Numbered from the stretch's first letter, positions 10,159 through 22,614 are shown. The stretch is DNA of 64,000 nt from Sycon ciliatum (GCF_964019385.1 NC_088649.1:14442608-14506607), one strand, 5' to 3'. Program-made: numbers and translations. The notes: generated from the letters alone by a model not told the origin.

Positions 10159-10977
10159 AGCGCCCCTACCTCCTCGTCGCTTCAGGTGGGGAGGGGCGGA
10201 TGGGCGAGTCCTACTTGCCGCATTCAGTGCAACATGAAAAAGTACTCACCCAACGAAAACTTTTTCTTTTTACCAGGCGTGGGCCATCCCCTGAACTCAT
10301 AGGTGCCAAACATTCTTTTTTTTTTCCTTTTCTTTTTACCAGGCGTGGGCCATCCCCTGAATTCATAGGTGCCAACTCTTTTGGAGTAAAAAAAGAAAAG
10401 AAAACTGTTCGTGCATCTCGTACACCGACCAAAGGTCAAGAGCCAGGAGTCGTACAGACCCGTCAAAACTCAGGGTTTGTGCGATCCCTGGTCAAGAGGG
10501 TACCTAGGGTACCGGGTGGGGACTGTTGCGTACATTTCCAACAGGGTCGAGCACGCGTCTGCAGTACAGTACGGCATCACCAGACTGCGACAGAGTCATC
10601 CCCTGTTGAGGTTGATGGCCGTGCTTATTTATACCATGTTCTCATAATTTCTGCTTTTCGTGTCATTCTTGCTTCTTGTGTTTGTTTGTTCTCCTCTAGT
10701 TCTCCTCTAGTTCTCTATGTTCGCGGAGAAGGCGGAGAGCCGGAACACAGTACCTCTTATTTTTAATTTTTTTTAATTACTTACTTTTTTTTACCAGGCG
10801 TGGGCCATCCCCTGATCATAGGTGCCAAACATTTTTAGTATAAAAAATTAAAAAAATAAAGATGATGCACACTAAAAAAAAAGAAAAAAAAAGACAGAGT
10901 CATACGAGGATACATCCCTGACAAGAAGTCAGGCAGGGGCGGATAGGAGAGACGGGGCGCTCTGGCGGGATTTTACG
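10159..10977. mobile_element. MITE of the GCGCTCTGGCGGGATTTTACG family with nested insertions
   Basis: Shares ends and interior ('ccaaaggtcaagagccagga', 'gtcgagcacgcgtctgcag') with the element at 16441-16819, in opposite orientation and with its left end truncated. Interrupted by smaller sequences: the unit 'ttaccaggcgtgggccatcc' is present three times (10267, 10332, 10791). Confidence 0.7.
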
Positions 10978-10989
10978 AGAGGTTCCGCA

Positions 10990-13602
10990 TAACGTAAGTA
11001 AAAAACGTAGTCTATCCACGCCACGGGGGGGGGGGGGGTAGCTGTGTTTTTTTTTTTTTTTTTTCACACGGAAAACTGAGCCTCTTGTACGGGCAAAATA
11101 ACACATTTTGTGAAGAATCAACACATATATAAAAACGAATCATCATTATACAGTATTTACAGAGTCTGTCACTCAGTAGGATCACTGCACTGTGCAGGTT
11201 CACTGGATGCGTGCCTCCGCCGCCACTAGCACAGCAGGGGACTCAGGCATGGCAGGAGCAAACATTTAGAAAAGCGATCCTGTCAGCTTTTCTATTATTG
11301 TGTTCACATGGCAGAAAAAACGACATCGCTATGCTACGTAAGTTTCTACGTAAGGTGCTCGGTATTTCACTTAGGCTACGTAAAACTCTACGTAAGATGC
11401 TCGGTATTAGATCTACCAACGCGTGGTAGCCGTGTGCTGTGCACGTGCACGGCAGACATTGTATTCAGTGCATACAGTCCGCGGATCCGTGTTCGGATGT
11501 GCATGCGCGAGGAACTTCCTTCTTTGGAACTGCTTCTTGCATGAGCTGTTTCGGATATTTCGTCTCATGGCCTGGCTTATTTCGTTTCGGCGCTGCTGAG
11601 ACCTCCTTTCGCGGAATATTACTCAATAACAGGTGAGTTGACCAGTTGCCTTTGATTCATTTGCTTGTGTTGACTCTTTCATTCAGGAAAAGTGTGCTGA
11701 TTTTGGGGCGGAATGCAATAAATAATGGAAAAGTTGACAGGATCTCTTTTCCAAATTTTGCTTTTCTGCTGCCGAGCTGCGAGGCCTCCTTTTACGGAAT
11801 ACTCGATGACAGGTGATCTCTAAGTTGACCGGTTTCCTTCGATTCATTTGCTTATGTTCACCTTTCATTTACGGAGACGTGTGCTGATTTTATTCGGATT
11901 TAGATCCATTTTTAATATTTTTTATCTCTTTGCCCTTGTCTACAGTGTGCGAAGAACGCGAGTTCAACTTCTTGACGGTAAGGCTTTTGTTAGATGTGTT
12001 GTCGAAATACTCATATTCATTGTACATTGGTACGTTACAAGTAAGGCACTGGTCAGTGGCATACTATCGTTGGCAGTTCCCAATCTGGAGGGAAAGGTTC
12101 AAGTGCCAATTGACCGAGTTTGCAAAATAAATTCGCATATCAGGGGAAATCTCTATTGTGGAGAGGTTCAGTAACTTGTTTGTTTCATACGAAACAAGCC
12201 AATGGGTGCAGTCTCGTCCCGTGAAAATCTCGTACTTGTATGATTGGATTTGTTTACTCAAGTCTGGGCTGTTTGATTTGTGAGTACCGCCGAGATTGCA
12301 CCGCCCCAAATAAAGTTTCGTGCCGCCAAAGCAAGAATTACGATCTGCAATCGGTTTGTAGTACCTGTAAGAATGTGGAGTACATGTATCGTACTTTCTC
12401 TGTTGCTGTTTCAGTTGCCGTCATGTTGCTAAAGAAAGGTTCAGTAGGTTCTGCAAAACGAAAATTCGAACGAAGTTTCACGACAGTCCTTGCGAAAGTG
12501 TGTGCGAATTTTTGCACGAACTTTGCGTTCTGCACATTTTCGTAGTTTGCGCGGGCCAAGTGCACGTACGCCATGATCCGATCTCACGAAATTTCCTACG
12601 ACAGTTCATTTCGCGTTCCCTGCAAGTTTCGCGTCCAAAGGTGCGAAGTTTCGCACTTCATGATGTAGAGCGAAAGTTTGTACGCATTTTCGTTTTGCAG
12701 AATCTCTCTAGTGAGTAGTGACTCAATTGTTTCATACAAGACTAGTCAATGAGTCGGTGTGGCTTAGAATCTTTCGATGTAGAAGAAATCTATTCGTATG
12801 TCTATTGGACGTATAATTGACCCATTCTCTGGTTATAAAATAGGTTAAGCTCACAGAATAAATACCATCGGTCCCTTGGTGTTCGTCCTAAAGAGGTTCG
12901 ACTGGATATCATTCATACTCACCAAAAGATGTGTAAGATTTTATTATTGTGGAGTGCCTTGTTTATCTCTCAGTACCTCCAACCATAGCCTTGCCCCTTT
13001 TCTCCTCAGGATCAGTGTAGTTGTTGGAACGAGGTTTTGGACTCAGCAATGTATTCGTTTACATTTTAATACATGTTTATTGTTCCTCCTTTGCTGTGTT
13101 GTTTTAGACAATCGTGGACTAACAGTTTGAAGTCATTGAACTACTTCCAAAAGTTGTATCGACCTCAACAGGATTACGATTTCAGTTTCAATATGATGCT
13201 GGATGACCTTATCACGATAACCCATGACTATAAACCATTATAAACACAGAATCAACAAAAACATCTGCGACACCCACCTGGCGCATGGCTACATTTCTCA
13301 AATAAATCTGATTGAGGGTGGAGAAATCTGAAATATCTGAAAGGCAAGGCAATTTTATGAGTCATGAAATTCTGCAACAGCAACATGCACAGAATGACCT
13401 CCGTATAAAAAAAGTATCACCACCACTGCTCACATGTTTCCCCGCAGAAGAACATGCATTATGCTGGTGCCATTTTCTGCAAGAAAAGAATTGCACATCA
13501 ATGCGTATAACTATAATAATGGTATTGATATGATGTGAAGGCCATCATTTACATATTGATATAGGGCATTCCATTGATTGGTGACAGAAAAAACAAAAGA
13601 AA
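10990..13602. other. Long stretch without a recognisable gene
   Basis: Contains a G12/T20 tract (11027-11064), a 34-bp direct repeat pair (11333-11366, 11375-11408), and a duplicated segment of about 120 bp (11588-11709 and 11768-11891) in which both copies carry an ACAG|GTGA donor-like site. There are also scattered splice-like pairs, such as CTACAG before 11945 and GTAAGG at 11979. These could be 5' exons of a host gene but no coherent protein emerges. Confidence 0.5.
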
Positions 13603-14010
13603 TTATAGCAATAAAAACTGCTTTATGGCAGTTTTCTAAAAAAGGTTATTGTGTTCTAGTCCATGGAACCGGTCTAAAAAGTAACAAATTAACGAAATGT
13701 GATAGCTGAAAATTAAAATTTCACACAAAACCTCACAATAATCACACACAGAATGAAAAGCTACATGCAGAAGACCTTTTCCCCTGGTGATCCTCTTTCC
13801 TATGCATGCATGTTGCCAATTGCTGGTGCAGTACAAGTTTAGTGTTGAAAGCAGCATTTCAAGTGTTGTGATTATTGTGAGGTTTTGTGTGAAATTTTAA
13901 TTTTCAGCTATCACATTTCGTTAATTTGTTACTTTTTAGACCGGTTCCATGGACTAGAACACAATAACCTTTTTTAGAAAACTGCCATAAAGCAGTTTTT
14001 ATTGCTATAA
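13603..14010. mobile_element. Fold-back MITE, about 145-bp inverted arms
   Basis: Arms 13603-13747 and 13866-14010 are inverted copies (ends ATTATAGCAATAAAAACTGC) around a 118-bp spacer. Inserted at the 3' end of the retrotransposon remnant. Confidence 0.85.
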
Positions 14011-15597
14011 TGCTCCTTGAGCCACGCAGGCACATAGCACCACAACGCACCAGGGCAAACCCAAGGCGGCAGCGCAGCAAGGAGATAACCTGCCCGTATG
14101 GCTCCTTACTCTTCTCAGCCAGGAGAGAGGCGATCCGCGTGAAAAGAGCATTGGCATGCTTGCCATAGCCACCAGAGGCAGAGAGCACAACGGGCACGAA
14201 GGAGGCATGCTCAACTTCACGTACTCGCTCCTCGTACTTCCGGCGCTTTTCCTGTTCATGGCGTCTGTAGCTAGCAGCGAGGGAGGTGGCACGATTCGAA
14301 GACGCAAAAGGGTTGAACACCCGTACATCAATAAAGATGCGCTCGAATCGGCCACCCCACACACCACTAGCCGCAACGTCCAGCCGAGCTTGCTCCTCCG
14401 TGACAGCTGTGCGATGGCGGAAGGCCTCTCCGGTGACGGGCTGGAGGTGGGGTTCCACTGTCACGTTGTGAGCGACCTGCCTCAGAGCTCTGGCGGTGAT
14501 GTCCCTCACCTCGTTGTGTCGCAGCGTCGGGAAGCCACCAAACGGGCACGACAGGGCGTGACTCACATTCAGCGGCTTACTGCACACACAGAGGCTTGGG
14601 AGCCGAGGAGGTGTCCAGCCGTACCGGAGGCACAGGCCATCCCGGAAATCTCCCTTGCTGAGTGTGAAACCATGGCGGCTGAGGGGGCGGCAGGTCAGCC
14701 AGCTGGATGCACCCTTTTCTGAGGCCAGGTCGAGAACAGGGGCCAGCTCCCGGTGATCCGAGCGAAGAGCGTCAGCCATAGACTTGAACGCGCTCCGCTT
14801 CTCGGCCCGAATCGTCGCCTTGACCGTCCGGAGCTGAGTCAGAGAGTCGCCAAGAGACGACTCCTGCTCCAGCAGGCGAGACACGAGGCTAGCCGTGATC
14901 CTTCGGGATGAGGTGTACTGTTCAGCCACTGAACAAGGGTCTGCCATACCCAGTCCCCCAAGCCGGCAAGGCAGAGAGAGAGTAGGGAGCGAACAGTTGT
15001 CCCAGGTGGAGCCTGACCCGGGGCCGTGATGGCCGGGATGAGCCGACCGCTGATTGCGTGTTCCAGCGGTTCAAGCAAGGATGGCGGGATGGAGGAGGTC
15101 CGGCAGAGGAAGGACCACTTGTTTTGCAGGCCCTGTGTGAAGGCGGAGTAGGCGGCCTGTGGCTGCGATGCACCGATGGTCGTGAGCTGCGCAACTTCCT
15201 CACACCAGGTGGCGACCTTGGACTGGACAAATTGTTCTATAAACTCATCCGTGCCCAAAGGTGCACCAAGGTGGCGGCAACCATCACACGTGACCTGCAC
15301 ACCGGTCCCCTCGAACATCTCGATAGCAGCTGCGTACCTGGAGGGCTTGACCAGGAGGAGTGACTTCTGGGCATTGCAGTGGTAGCCATACCCAGGACCT
15401 TGGCTGACGAGATTGTCCCACCATTGGCGAACAGGCGTTAGCTTGCCACCGGCTGCAGCATCGTCCGCAGGGTAGCTGTGTTTTCGACACACCGGAGATG
15501 AGTTGAGTTTTTTGCAGCTCCGGGCTTTTGAGCAGATCTTCGATTTAGTCCGGGATCCGGATTCTGAGAAATCAATTTTTCGCAGTTGGTGTGCCAC
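14011..15597 (-). pseudogene. RLE-type non-LTR retrotransposon remnant (RT, CCHC, endonuclease)
   Basis: Two overlapping frames joined by a frameshift near 14940. Upstream part: reverse-transcriptase palm fragment with an 'ADDAAAGG' active-site box followed by 'WWDNLVSQGPGYGYHCNAQK', typical of RT thumb-side sequence. Downstream part: a CxC-x7-H-x3-C knuckle (CVCSKPLNVSHALSC) followed by 'ARLDVAASG' and 'IFIDVRVF', resembling the PD-(D/E)xK restriction-like endonuclease order of R2/NeSL-type elements. The 5' half of the element is absent and the 3' end runs into the fold-back MITE, so it is dead. A plus-strand ORF of 188 codons here is its shadow. Confidence 0.6.
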
Positions 15598-16235
15598 TTT
15601 GGAAGGAGGATTTGGGCATGGTCCAGTTAGATAGGGAAGGGGTTTGGTAGCATGGATTCACTTGTCGGACTCCTGAAAGCTGTGCCATAAGCTTGCTACG
15701 AGGGGGTTTTCATGCCAATTTCTCCTCGCCGATTTCAAGATCTTCGTGCACCTGAGCATTGATTGGGCACGCTCACATGAAGCATTTTACGCGCAGTGAG
15801 GGAAATGCATCAGTATAGTACAGTATTTTTGAATTATTTCAAAAAACGTTGTCAACACTAGTAATAGCACTCGACTCGTCTCGAATCGATTGAAGGATTA
15901 CTTATTAGTGGTGTCGAGTCTGAAGCCCGAGCCAATGCTGTAGTTGCTGAAGCCCCATCCTATGGAATACTACCAACTCCCCGGCACAAGGTGAGCCAGT
16001 ATTTTGTCTTGAATCACGAACTTGAAAAATAAATTTCCCAAAAAAGAAGACACATTGTGAGTTTGATATCAATATTCAATGTTCAATAACAATGCACTTC
16101 TGTGTTGGTACACTGATTCTGGTATCCAATGAAAAGAACAAAATAACGTGTCAGTTTATGTCCTCGCTGCATCTCTCTCAAGAAATATTTCTCAAGAAAT
16201 ATTCGTTCAGTTCATCACTTGAATAATTGTCAGTA
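15598..16235. other. Non-coding interval
   Basis: No convincing ORF, RNA or transposon end seen. Confidence 0.4.
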
Positions 16236-16430
16236 GATTAATTATCAGTACATGATGATATGTTGCAATGATGCGCACCTCCAGGTAAAATATATTAAAA
16301 TAGATCATCATGTACTGATAATTAAACTTCTGACAACAACAAAAAGTAATACAATAGTATCTCACACACACAATGTTTATCAATATACAAAAGGAATATG
16401 CTGCAATGATTCGCGCATCCTGGTAAAATA
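16236..16430. repeat. Hairpin and degenerate repeats
   Basis: Inverted arms 'attatcagtacatgatgat' / 'atcatcatgtactgataat' (16242-16323). The motif 'atatgctgcaatgat' and relatives recur at 16258, 16395 and 16868. Confidence 0.6.
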
Positions 16431-16440
16431 GTTAAAAGTA

Positions 16441-16819
16441 CCGTAAAATCCCGCCAGAGCGCCCCGTCTCTCCCATCCGCCCCTCCCTGACTTCTTGTCA
16501 GGGACGTGATTGATTGTATCCTCGTATGACTTTGTTGCAGTCTGTGATGCCGTACTGCACTGCAGACGCGTGCTCGACCCCGTTGGAAATGTACGCAACA
16601 GTGCCCACCCTCCTGACCAGGGATCGCACAAACCCTGCGTTTTGTCGGGTCTGTTCGACTCCTGGCTCTTGACCTTTGGTCGGTGTACGAGATGCACGAA
16701 CAGTTTTCGTAGGGTGAGTACTTTTTCATGTAGCACTGAATGCGGCAAGCAGGACTCGCCCATCTGCCCCTCCCCACCTGAAGCGGAGGAGGTAGGGGCG
16801 CTCTGGCGGGATTTTACGG
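16441..16819. mobile_element. MITE, TIR CCGTAAAATCCCGCCAGAGC, TA target
   Basis: About 25-bp inverted ends, flanked by TA at 16439-16440 and 16820-16821. Related to 10159-10977. Confidence 0.8.
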
Positions 16820-17235
16820 TAGTACAATTTTACACTGTATATTACACAAACTGTTTCTCAATATGATGATATGCTGCAATGATGCCGTGCACGTGCGCAC
16901 ATCCAGCCCACAGTGTCTGTGTAGCACTGTCCGTGCATGGAAAAACGGTCGTAGGTGGTCGGTAAAACGAGAGGTCGCTTACACCAGGTTTTACTGTAGT
17001 ACAATAGTACACACAATGTTTATCCATATACAAAATCTAGGAATATTGCCACATGGCATGTATGTTAGTTGTAGAGCCTTGCTGTCACTGTTAGTTTTCT
17101 AACTTGATTCATTCTTGTATGTCTAATTTCTCCCTTTACAATATGGCAGCTGCGCAAGGAATTCAAACTGACGCACTGTCACTATCAACGTTATCATTGC
17201 TGAGATCATCACTCGTACATGCAGCTGATCCATCA

Positions 17236-18956
17236 CTATCGGACACACGAGTCGTCACAATCTGAGTTTGGCTGGGCATGATTGGACTCAGTTTCCAGTT
17301 GCGATACGTCACCGGACGTACTTTGCTGTGGTGGTTGCTCTGGCCTACTGTTGAGCGGACTTGCGCATGTACCTTCGCAGCGGCAGATGTCAGTGCACGC
17401 AAGAGATGACTTCTTGCATGAGCAGCGTTGAGTGTCACACACTCCTCGGCACCCGCAGCTGATGAGGCTCTGAAGTTCTTTTGGCACTGCCTGCTGTTCT
17501 GTCCAATTCACAGCAACTCTGCCTGAAGGAAGAAACAAACATTGTCACAGACAGTTAAGGGGGCACATCACCCAAAAATTTCATATGGCATTCAATTGAC
17601 CGTAACTTTGGTGTTTCTCAGTGGATTTGAGTGAAATTTTGACCACACACTCCTGCCACTATGCTGGCCCTCAGGACATGATTTACAAGTTCTTGCGTCT
17701 CACTGACAGGCTTTCCAGGCCGGAAAAACTCAAATTTCCGGCATAGTGCTACGGTGTGCGAGCCACCCAGGAGCCAAACAAATGCATTTACATTTTTTTC
17801 ACATTTTCGTGCCCATTCTGTCCGTGCGCGGGACCCAAACCTAAAACAAGTCCAGAAGCAGCCATGGGTGGTGGGGTAGGGCCCCTCAACGTGGCCCTGG
17901 AATCTGTCACAACGGAACGAGTGGGCGTTCTTTCACGGACTCCCACAGACCCAAGGCAATTTTTGAATTTTTTTAGGTTTGGCACGTGCTACGAGGTCGT
18001 ACCTTTGATACAACATCCAGTGCTGGGACCTCCACAGCAAGCCATTTCCACAGCGCTGCAAACCAAATCCAGGATGCCCTCAGAAACCGGCAAAGACTGC
18101 CACTCACGTTTCACTACTGCCTAGTACTGAATCCTACCTGACTTCTTGACACGACTCAAACTTGCCAAAGTCACTAAATCAACGTCAACTACAATAATCA
18201 AGCCACATATCTGCAACGTCACGAGGGTGCTGGCAAAAGTCCTGCTGCACGTGGTTTTTTAACGTGATTTTTTGGACTTTTTTGGACTTGGGGCAAAATT
18301 CTGCACACTTTCGCGTGTTTCCATAATACGACAAGTTGCGCACGGTCTGCTCACATTCAAATACAGTGCTGCCAACAAATGACAGCATGCAACAAAAAAA
18401 TCTTTCCTTGCAAGGGCACATTTTCGGCCATAACTCTTGAACGGCTGGTCAGATAGGGACACAGTTTTCAGAGAATTTGCAGCTATTCATGCTCTTTCAA
18501 CTGACGTAGCACTCAATATGAATTTACAAATTCGATTTTTCAGCGAATTTTTGGGTGATGTGCCCCCTTAATTTATTCATCGCGTATATTTTTGCAGTAG
18601 ACAGTCATAGATATCTGGTTAAATGGGAAGGGCAGCACTGTATCCTTTATCCTTTTATCTGCTAATTACAATTCTTTCAACCTTGCAGTATGTTTCTCAA
18701 TATCCGCAGACTCCACTGTAGCCTTTGTAGACGCGTACCATACCATAATAATTACACAAGTGTAAATTTCCTCACGCATAACTTGATCCAAAGTTGGGTA
18801 CATTATCGGTGCTAATTATTTATCGGAACAACTTACCGTCGCTGTCTTGAATCCATCCTCTGCCGATGGGCGTAGGCACATCGGGCTTCGGTTGCAAAGC
18901 CAGTCGCCACACAGTAGCCTGGTAATTAGCGCGTGCTGTGTGGACATTATGTAGCT
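17236..18956 (-). CDS. CXC/tesmin-like cysteine-rich protein, 3' exons (unit 1)
   Basis: Penultimate exon ends at 18837 (GACG|GTAAGT); last exon is 17522-17236 (acceptor TTCCTTCAG|GC, phase 1). The joined frame reads 'PTPIGRGWIQDSDG' then 'RVAVNWTEQQAVPKELQ', then a Cys-rich block with CGC, CSC and CRC pairs (C-x-C-x3-C-x4-C-x-C pattern) of the CXC type. Proteins with this order (a GW motif, a variable linker, then a CXC block) are common in cnidarian and arthropod genomes and often transposon-associated. DNA binding is inferred. The intron is enlarged by a TTAA-flanked MITE. The 5' boundary of the upstream exon (about 18956) is uncertain and earlier exons were not found. Confidence 0.6.
17559..18567. 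mobile_element. Non-autonomous DNA transposon, TTAA target duplication
   Basis: Inverted ends GGGGGCACATCACCCAAAAA, with TTAA at 17555-17558 and 18568-18571. TTAA specificity points to piggyBac or Kolobok relatives. 1009 bp, no transposase frame. Lies in the intron of the CXC-like gene. Confidence 0.85.
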
Positions 18957-19173
18957 CTAACACATCTCCAGTGCGTAAGCCAACAGCCTTCCAGCTCGGA
19001 AGGTACCATAACCTTGAACCTTCCAAGCTGGAAGGTCCAATCAGTGGACAGATCACCATTTTAACCAATTTCTGACTTTGGTCTGGACGGAAAATAGTGG
19101 GGGAGATAATTGGAGAAAGCTCAAAATCAACCAATCGAAAAAGCCAAGAAAGAACTTCGTACCACAAATACAA

Positions 19174-19530
19174 AAGAAAAAAAACTTCCTATCGGGAAGT
19201 AGTAAAATACCTACTACACAGTGTATTCTACCTCACGGAATACCACGGCATGCCATTTCCATCCCCCAGAGGCCCTCGCCACCGGAATGGCCACGGCGCG
19301 GTACAGCAGGAGCCACGGAATGAACTCGCGCCAAAACTGCCCCTCACGTGAGCAAATCATCATGGGTAGTACTCACGGCACGCACGTCGAGGCATAACCC
19401 CCCCCGACGACATAACGGTATCGTAGTGGAAATCTGCCCTTATCCAGGGTCATTTGACTGGAAATAGCGTCCCTTGGTCCTGGTTTTAGTGGTCTTTTAA
19501 GGCAGGTGGTCACCTCATCGGAGCGGTCGC
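19174..19530. other. Non-coding interval
   Basis: No gene supported. Immediately downstream a plus-strand frame (19511-19640) reads like a signal peptide ('LIGAVALTGFTAVFAGSASA') followed by three cysteines, a possible first exon for the Ly6-like exon at 20574; no start codon or clean donor was found. Confidence 0.3.
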
Positions 19531-19648
19531 CTTGACAGGATTCACTGCAGTATTTGCGGGGTCCGCATCAGCACCGCTTGAATGTTCAGAAACGCACGTT
19601 ACTACACTGTTTTGTCAAGCACAGTGCATCCTCCGCCTTCGTCAACCA

Positions 19649-19685
19649 GGGAGTCGTCAAATACCGTATTTGGCGACTCCCTGCT
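19649..19685. mobile_element. 37-bp hairpin insertion with 8-bp target duplication
   Basis: Arms GGGAGTCG...CGACTCCC, flanked by GTCAACCA at 19641-19648 and 19686-19693. Eight-bp duplication and CAGGG-type ends are hAT-like, but the size is far below normal MITEs. Confidence 0.6.
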
Positions 19686-19986
19686 GTCAACCAAACAATG
19701 CTTGTTATTTAAATATACAGTCATGTACATGTACATATGTGTATGCCGCAGCCAGACTAGTCCGATTCATGGTTGCCCACTGTCCCATCCAGACATGCAG
19801 ACGCCTGGTACCTGGGTACCATCACCGGTAGGTGAACGAGATCAAATTGATGTGCGAAGTTTTTTCATCGTCAATCACAACTCTACCTATGATTTTATGA
19901 TTGAGGAAAAAGGAAAATGGAACCAGGAAACATTCATTGGTTTGGGGGTAAAGATGCAAACGGGAAGAGTATGAAGAAAAAATCGA

Positions 19987-20060
19987 CTGTCACCACCAGG
20001 ACTCGAACCAGGGACCTTCGCTTGAGGCCAGAGATGCTCTGGCCACTGAGCTTTGCTGTA
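19987..20060 (-). repeat. tRNA-like (SINE-type) sequence
   Basis: The minus strand shows an A-box-like AGCTCAGTGGCCAGAGC and a B-box GGTTCGAGTCC at tRNA spacing, with a D-stem and a 4/5-paired T-stem. The acceptor stem does not pair, so a tRNA-derived SINE head is likelier than a functional tRNA gene. Confidence 0.5.
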
Positions 20061-20068
20061 GATGTCAT

Positions 20069-20375
20069 CAACAGTACATACTAGAACCGCGACAGAATTT
20101 CAAGTTGACGTCATTATTTTATGATGCAATGCTCCAATGCTCCTTGCACCAGTGGTTTACAACAGTTGTACCGGTGTCAACGATTCACGCGCGTTTTTCT
20201 TTGCACTAATTTGTACAGGATCAGATGGGTTTTGGTCCACCACAGGTTCCGGATTCGTCTGATAATATGTGATAATCCGTGTACGCATTGCATCATAAAA
20301 TGACGTCAGCTTGAAATTCTGCCCGGACAGCACCCATATTTCGAGCTGCACACTCTTGGGGGGTATGTACTCTTG
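20069..20375. mobile_element. MITE related to 26229-26457
   Basis: Ends CAAcAGTACATAC / GTATGTACTCTTG, with inner inverted arms around 'tgacgtcattattttatgatgcaatg'. The right end read inward (CAAGAGTACATACCCCCCAA...) parallels the ends of the hAT-like MITE at 26229. Confidence 0.6.
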
Positions 20376-20573
20376 CTGTTATCCAAGCAGAGACCGTTCA
20401 ACATTTTCTTCAGACTTTGAAACCGGAAACAGTAACAATCAATGGTAGGGGACGCGTGAGCTGGCCGTGCCAGTGGGGCAAATCAAGCGCAGCCGACAGA
20501 CTAGACGGTGTCCGCATGTGTACATGTACCGGCACGTGACTGACATGCACTGTTCTGTGCGCAATCTCTTCAG

Positions 20574-20854
20574 GGCCGGCCATGCTGCCGACGATGAACA
20601 CGACCATGCTGAAAGGCTGCGGCACCGCGAAGCAGCTGCAAAGGTGCGGCTCCACCATGGGAGAGCAGAGCTGCAACGCCACCCTTAGCAACACTACCGG
20701 CACGGCCAACACCACCCTCTGCGCCATCTGCTGCAAGGAAAACAACTGCAACGCGCTGGCTGCCCGCAACTCTGCTGCCTCGTACATCGCCGCCACCTCC
20801 ATGCCACTCTTCGTCTTCGTTACCTTGGTAAACACGGCGTTGTTGGGGTTGTGA
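20574..20854 (+). CDS. Ly6-like protein, last exon (unit 1)
   Basis: Acceptor CTCTTCAG|GG, phase 1, as in exon 2 of the Ly6-like gene at 5980. The frame encodes a GC...C...C...C-x2-CC-x4-CN cysteine pattern (CAICCKENNCN), several N-glycosylation sites (NTT, NAT), and a hydrophobic C-terminus fitting a GPI signal. The shared intron phase and pattern suggest a paralogue of the first Ly6-like gene on the opposite strand. The upstream exon is not established; a candidate is noted at 19511-19640. An apparent ATG at 20582 lies within the exon and need not be the start. Confidence 0.6.
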
Positions 20855-20859
20855 TGACG

Positions 20860-21335
20860 GTTACTATTGGTTACAGTGAAAATGGGACTGCGATATCAGT
20901 TGCACAGAGCAACACATATTTTGGAATTTTTTGATTTTTCCACCAAGCTTGTTATACTCATTAATGCATGTTTCTGTTTTCGCTGGGCTGTTTACAATTC
21001 TAATTTTGGGCCTGTCCTTCAAATTGCCCGTCACACGATCAGAAGGTTTTGACCTGTAGCGGCTGTAGGTCTCTCTTGAGACCACCGCTGATGTATCGCT
21101 TACCACAAATGGTTAAACAGCTCATTCACTTGAACCTCACCAAATGCCTGCACCGAGTATGGATGTAAAATGTACACAATGTAATGTAAATGCACATGTT
21201 CACGCCTCCTCACATTTAGTAGCATGCCGTAATGATTTTATATAACAATCATCTGTTGTCATTGGCCTTTCGTGGTTTGGAGTGACATGCAGCATGATGC
21301 TGACACACACCATTAATTTTTACCATTGGACCATT
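20860..21335. other. Non-coding interval after the Ly6-like exon
   Basis: Presumably 3' UTR and spacer; no element recognised. Confidence 0.4.
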
Positions 21336-21339
21336 TGAC

Positions 21340-22095
21340 GCCCATAACCGGAGGCGATGATAGCGATGCTACAGCAGAAGCCATAGCAGCTTGTGCTGGG
21401 ATTGCACCATTCAACAGCTTGCAAGGCTGAAGAATTGACCGCCACTATTCAGCCTGGTCTACACCACACAGCTATGAAGTGGCTTTTTCTGGCCAGTGAA
21501 TCACTAATAATTATTTTTGATCTTTTTCATTTTTTCATTTTTTTTCCGCACACACATCACACCATATACTCCGGCATGCACTGGCTGTTGGTAACCACCC
21601 AGGAGAATGAAAGAAAAGTCAGAAGGAGTCCTAGAAAGATAAGAAAGATGTGTGTGACCATAGCCGTCGGGAATCGAACGCGCAACCTATCGATTAAAAA
21701 TCGCTGCACATACACCACTGCACCATATGGGAAACACACATGCACACACATGCACACACTCACATGCACGCATGCGAGCCCACACACATGCAAACACACA
21801 CTTGTACTTGTTGCTCACTGCCAAAACTGGTCAAGTGGGTCTCCTCGGGAGAGGGGAGAGAGACTCAAAAAGAATCTTGGAAAGATGACTCAATTGGCTA
21901 TTGAACCGCCCAACGGCCAACACCCCCTGAAATCCCCAAACTGTGTGACTCTGTTGTAGACTTGAAAATGTTCCCACTTTTGGGCTCACCACACCTCAGT
22001 AAGTGGGTGAGGACAAGGTGCAGACAAAGGATTGACGGCATCAGGGTATCCGTCCCGGATCCAACTGCAGTTACCCCTGCCCCCAGTGATGGTAA
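21340..22095. repeat. Composite interspersed repeat with tRNA-like core
   Basis: 5' part matches 7015-7215 and 3' part matches 6290-6565. At 21668-21735 (minus) a 'gtgcagtgg...gttcgattccc' A/B-box-like pair is present. This looks like the most complete copy of the family. Confidence 0.55.
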
Positions 22096-22348
22096 TACTA
22101 CTAGTGTGGGTGGCTAAATCAGAGTGGATCTGATACAAGCTTCACTAGCACCATGATTACACAAGAGTTAATCTAGCCAGAAGCAGTCCATGGTTAACAC
22201 GTATGTATACTTCAAATAGAAAGTATATGAACCCTGGAACCAACAAAGGTGGCAGGTACAATATCACACCTTCAAGTAGCCGAGCCCGTTGGCAACAGAC
22301 CCAACAAAATCAGGCATAAGTGTACCCACCAACGGAACTAGCTGGCAC

Positions 22349-22358
22349 GCACACACAC

Positions 22359-22434
<76 letters not shown>

Positions 22435-22446
22435 CCACACACACAC

Positions 22447-22494
<48 letters not shown>

Positions 22495-22545
22495 CCACAC
22501 ACACATATACATATACGCACACACACACACACACGCACACACATT
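22349..22545. repeat. (CA)n microsatellite
   Basis: Nearly pure CA/TG with short interruptions; longer in unit 2 (43909-44122). All ORFs across it are artefacts. Confidence 0.95.
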
Positions 22546-22614
22546 GACGTGCACGCGTACATCCACGATGTCTTGTGATGATCAATGCGCAGCCTATCTG
22601 TCTTGTAGCATTTA

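Noticed and set aside
10143-10766. 207-codon ORF
   Set aside because: Lies wholly inside nested MITE sequence.
14156-14722. 188-codon plus-strand ORF (also 35712-36278)
   Set aside because: Antisense shadow of the retrotransposon endonuclease region, which has recognisable motifs.
19987-20060. Functional tRNA gene
   Set aside because: A/B boxes are good but the acceptor stem does not pair; SINE-derived is more likely.
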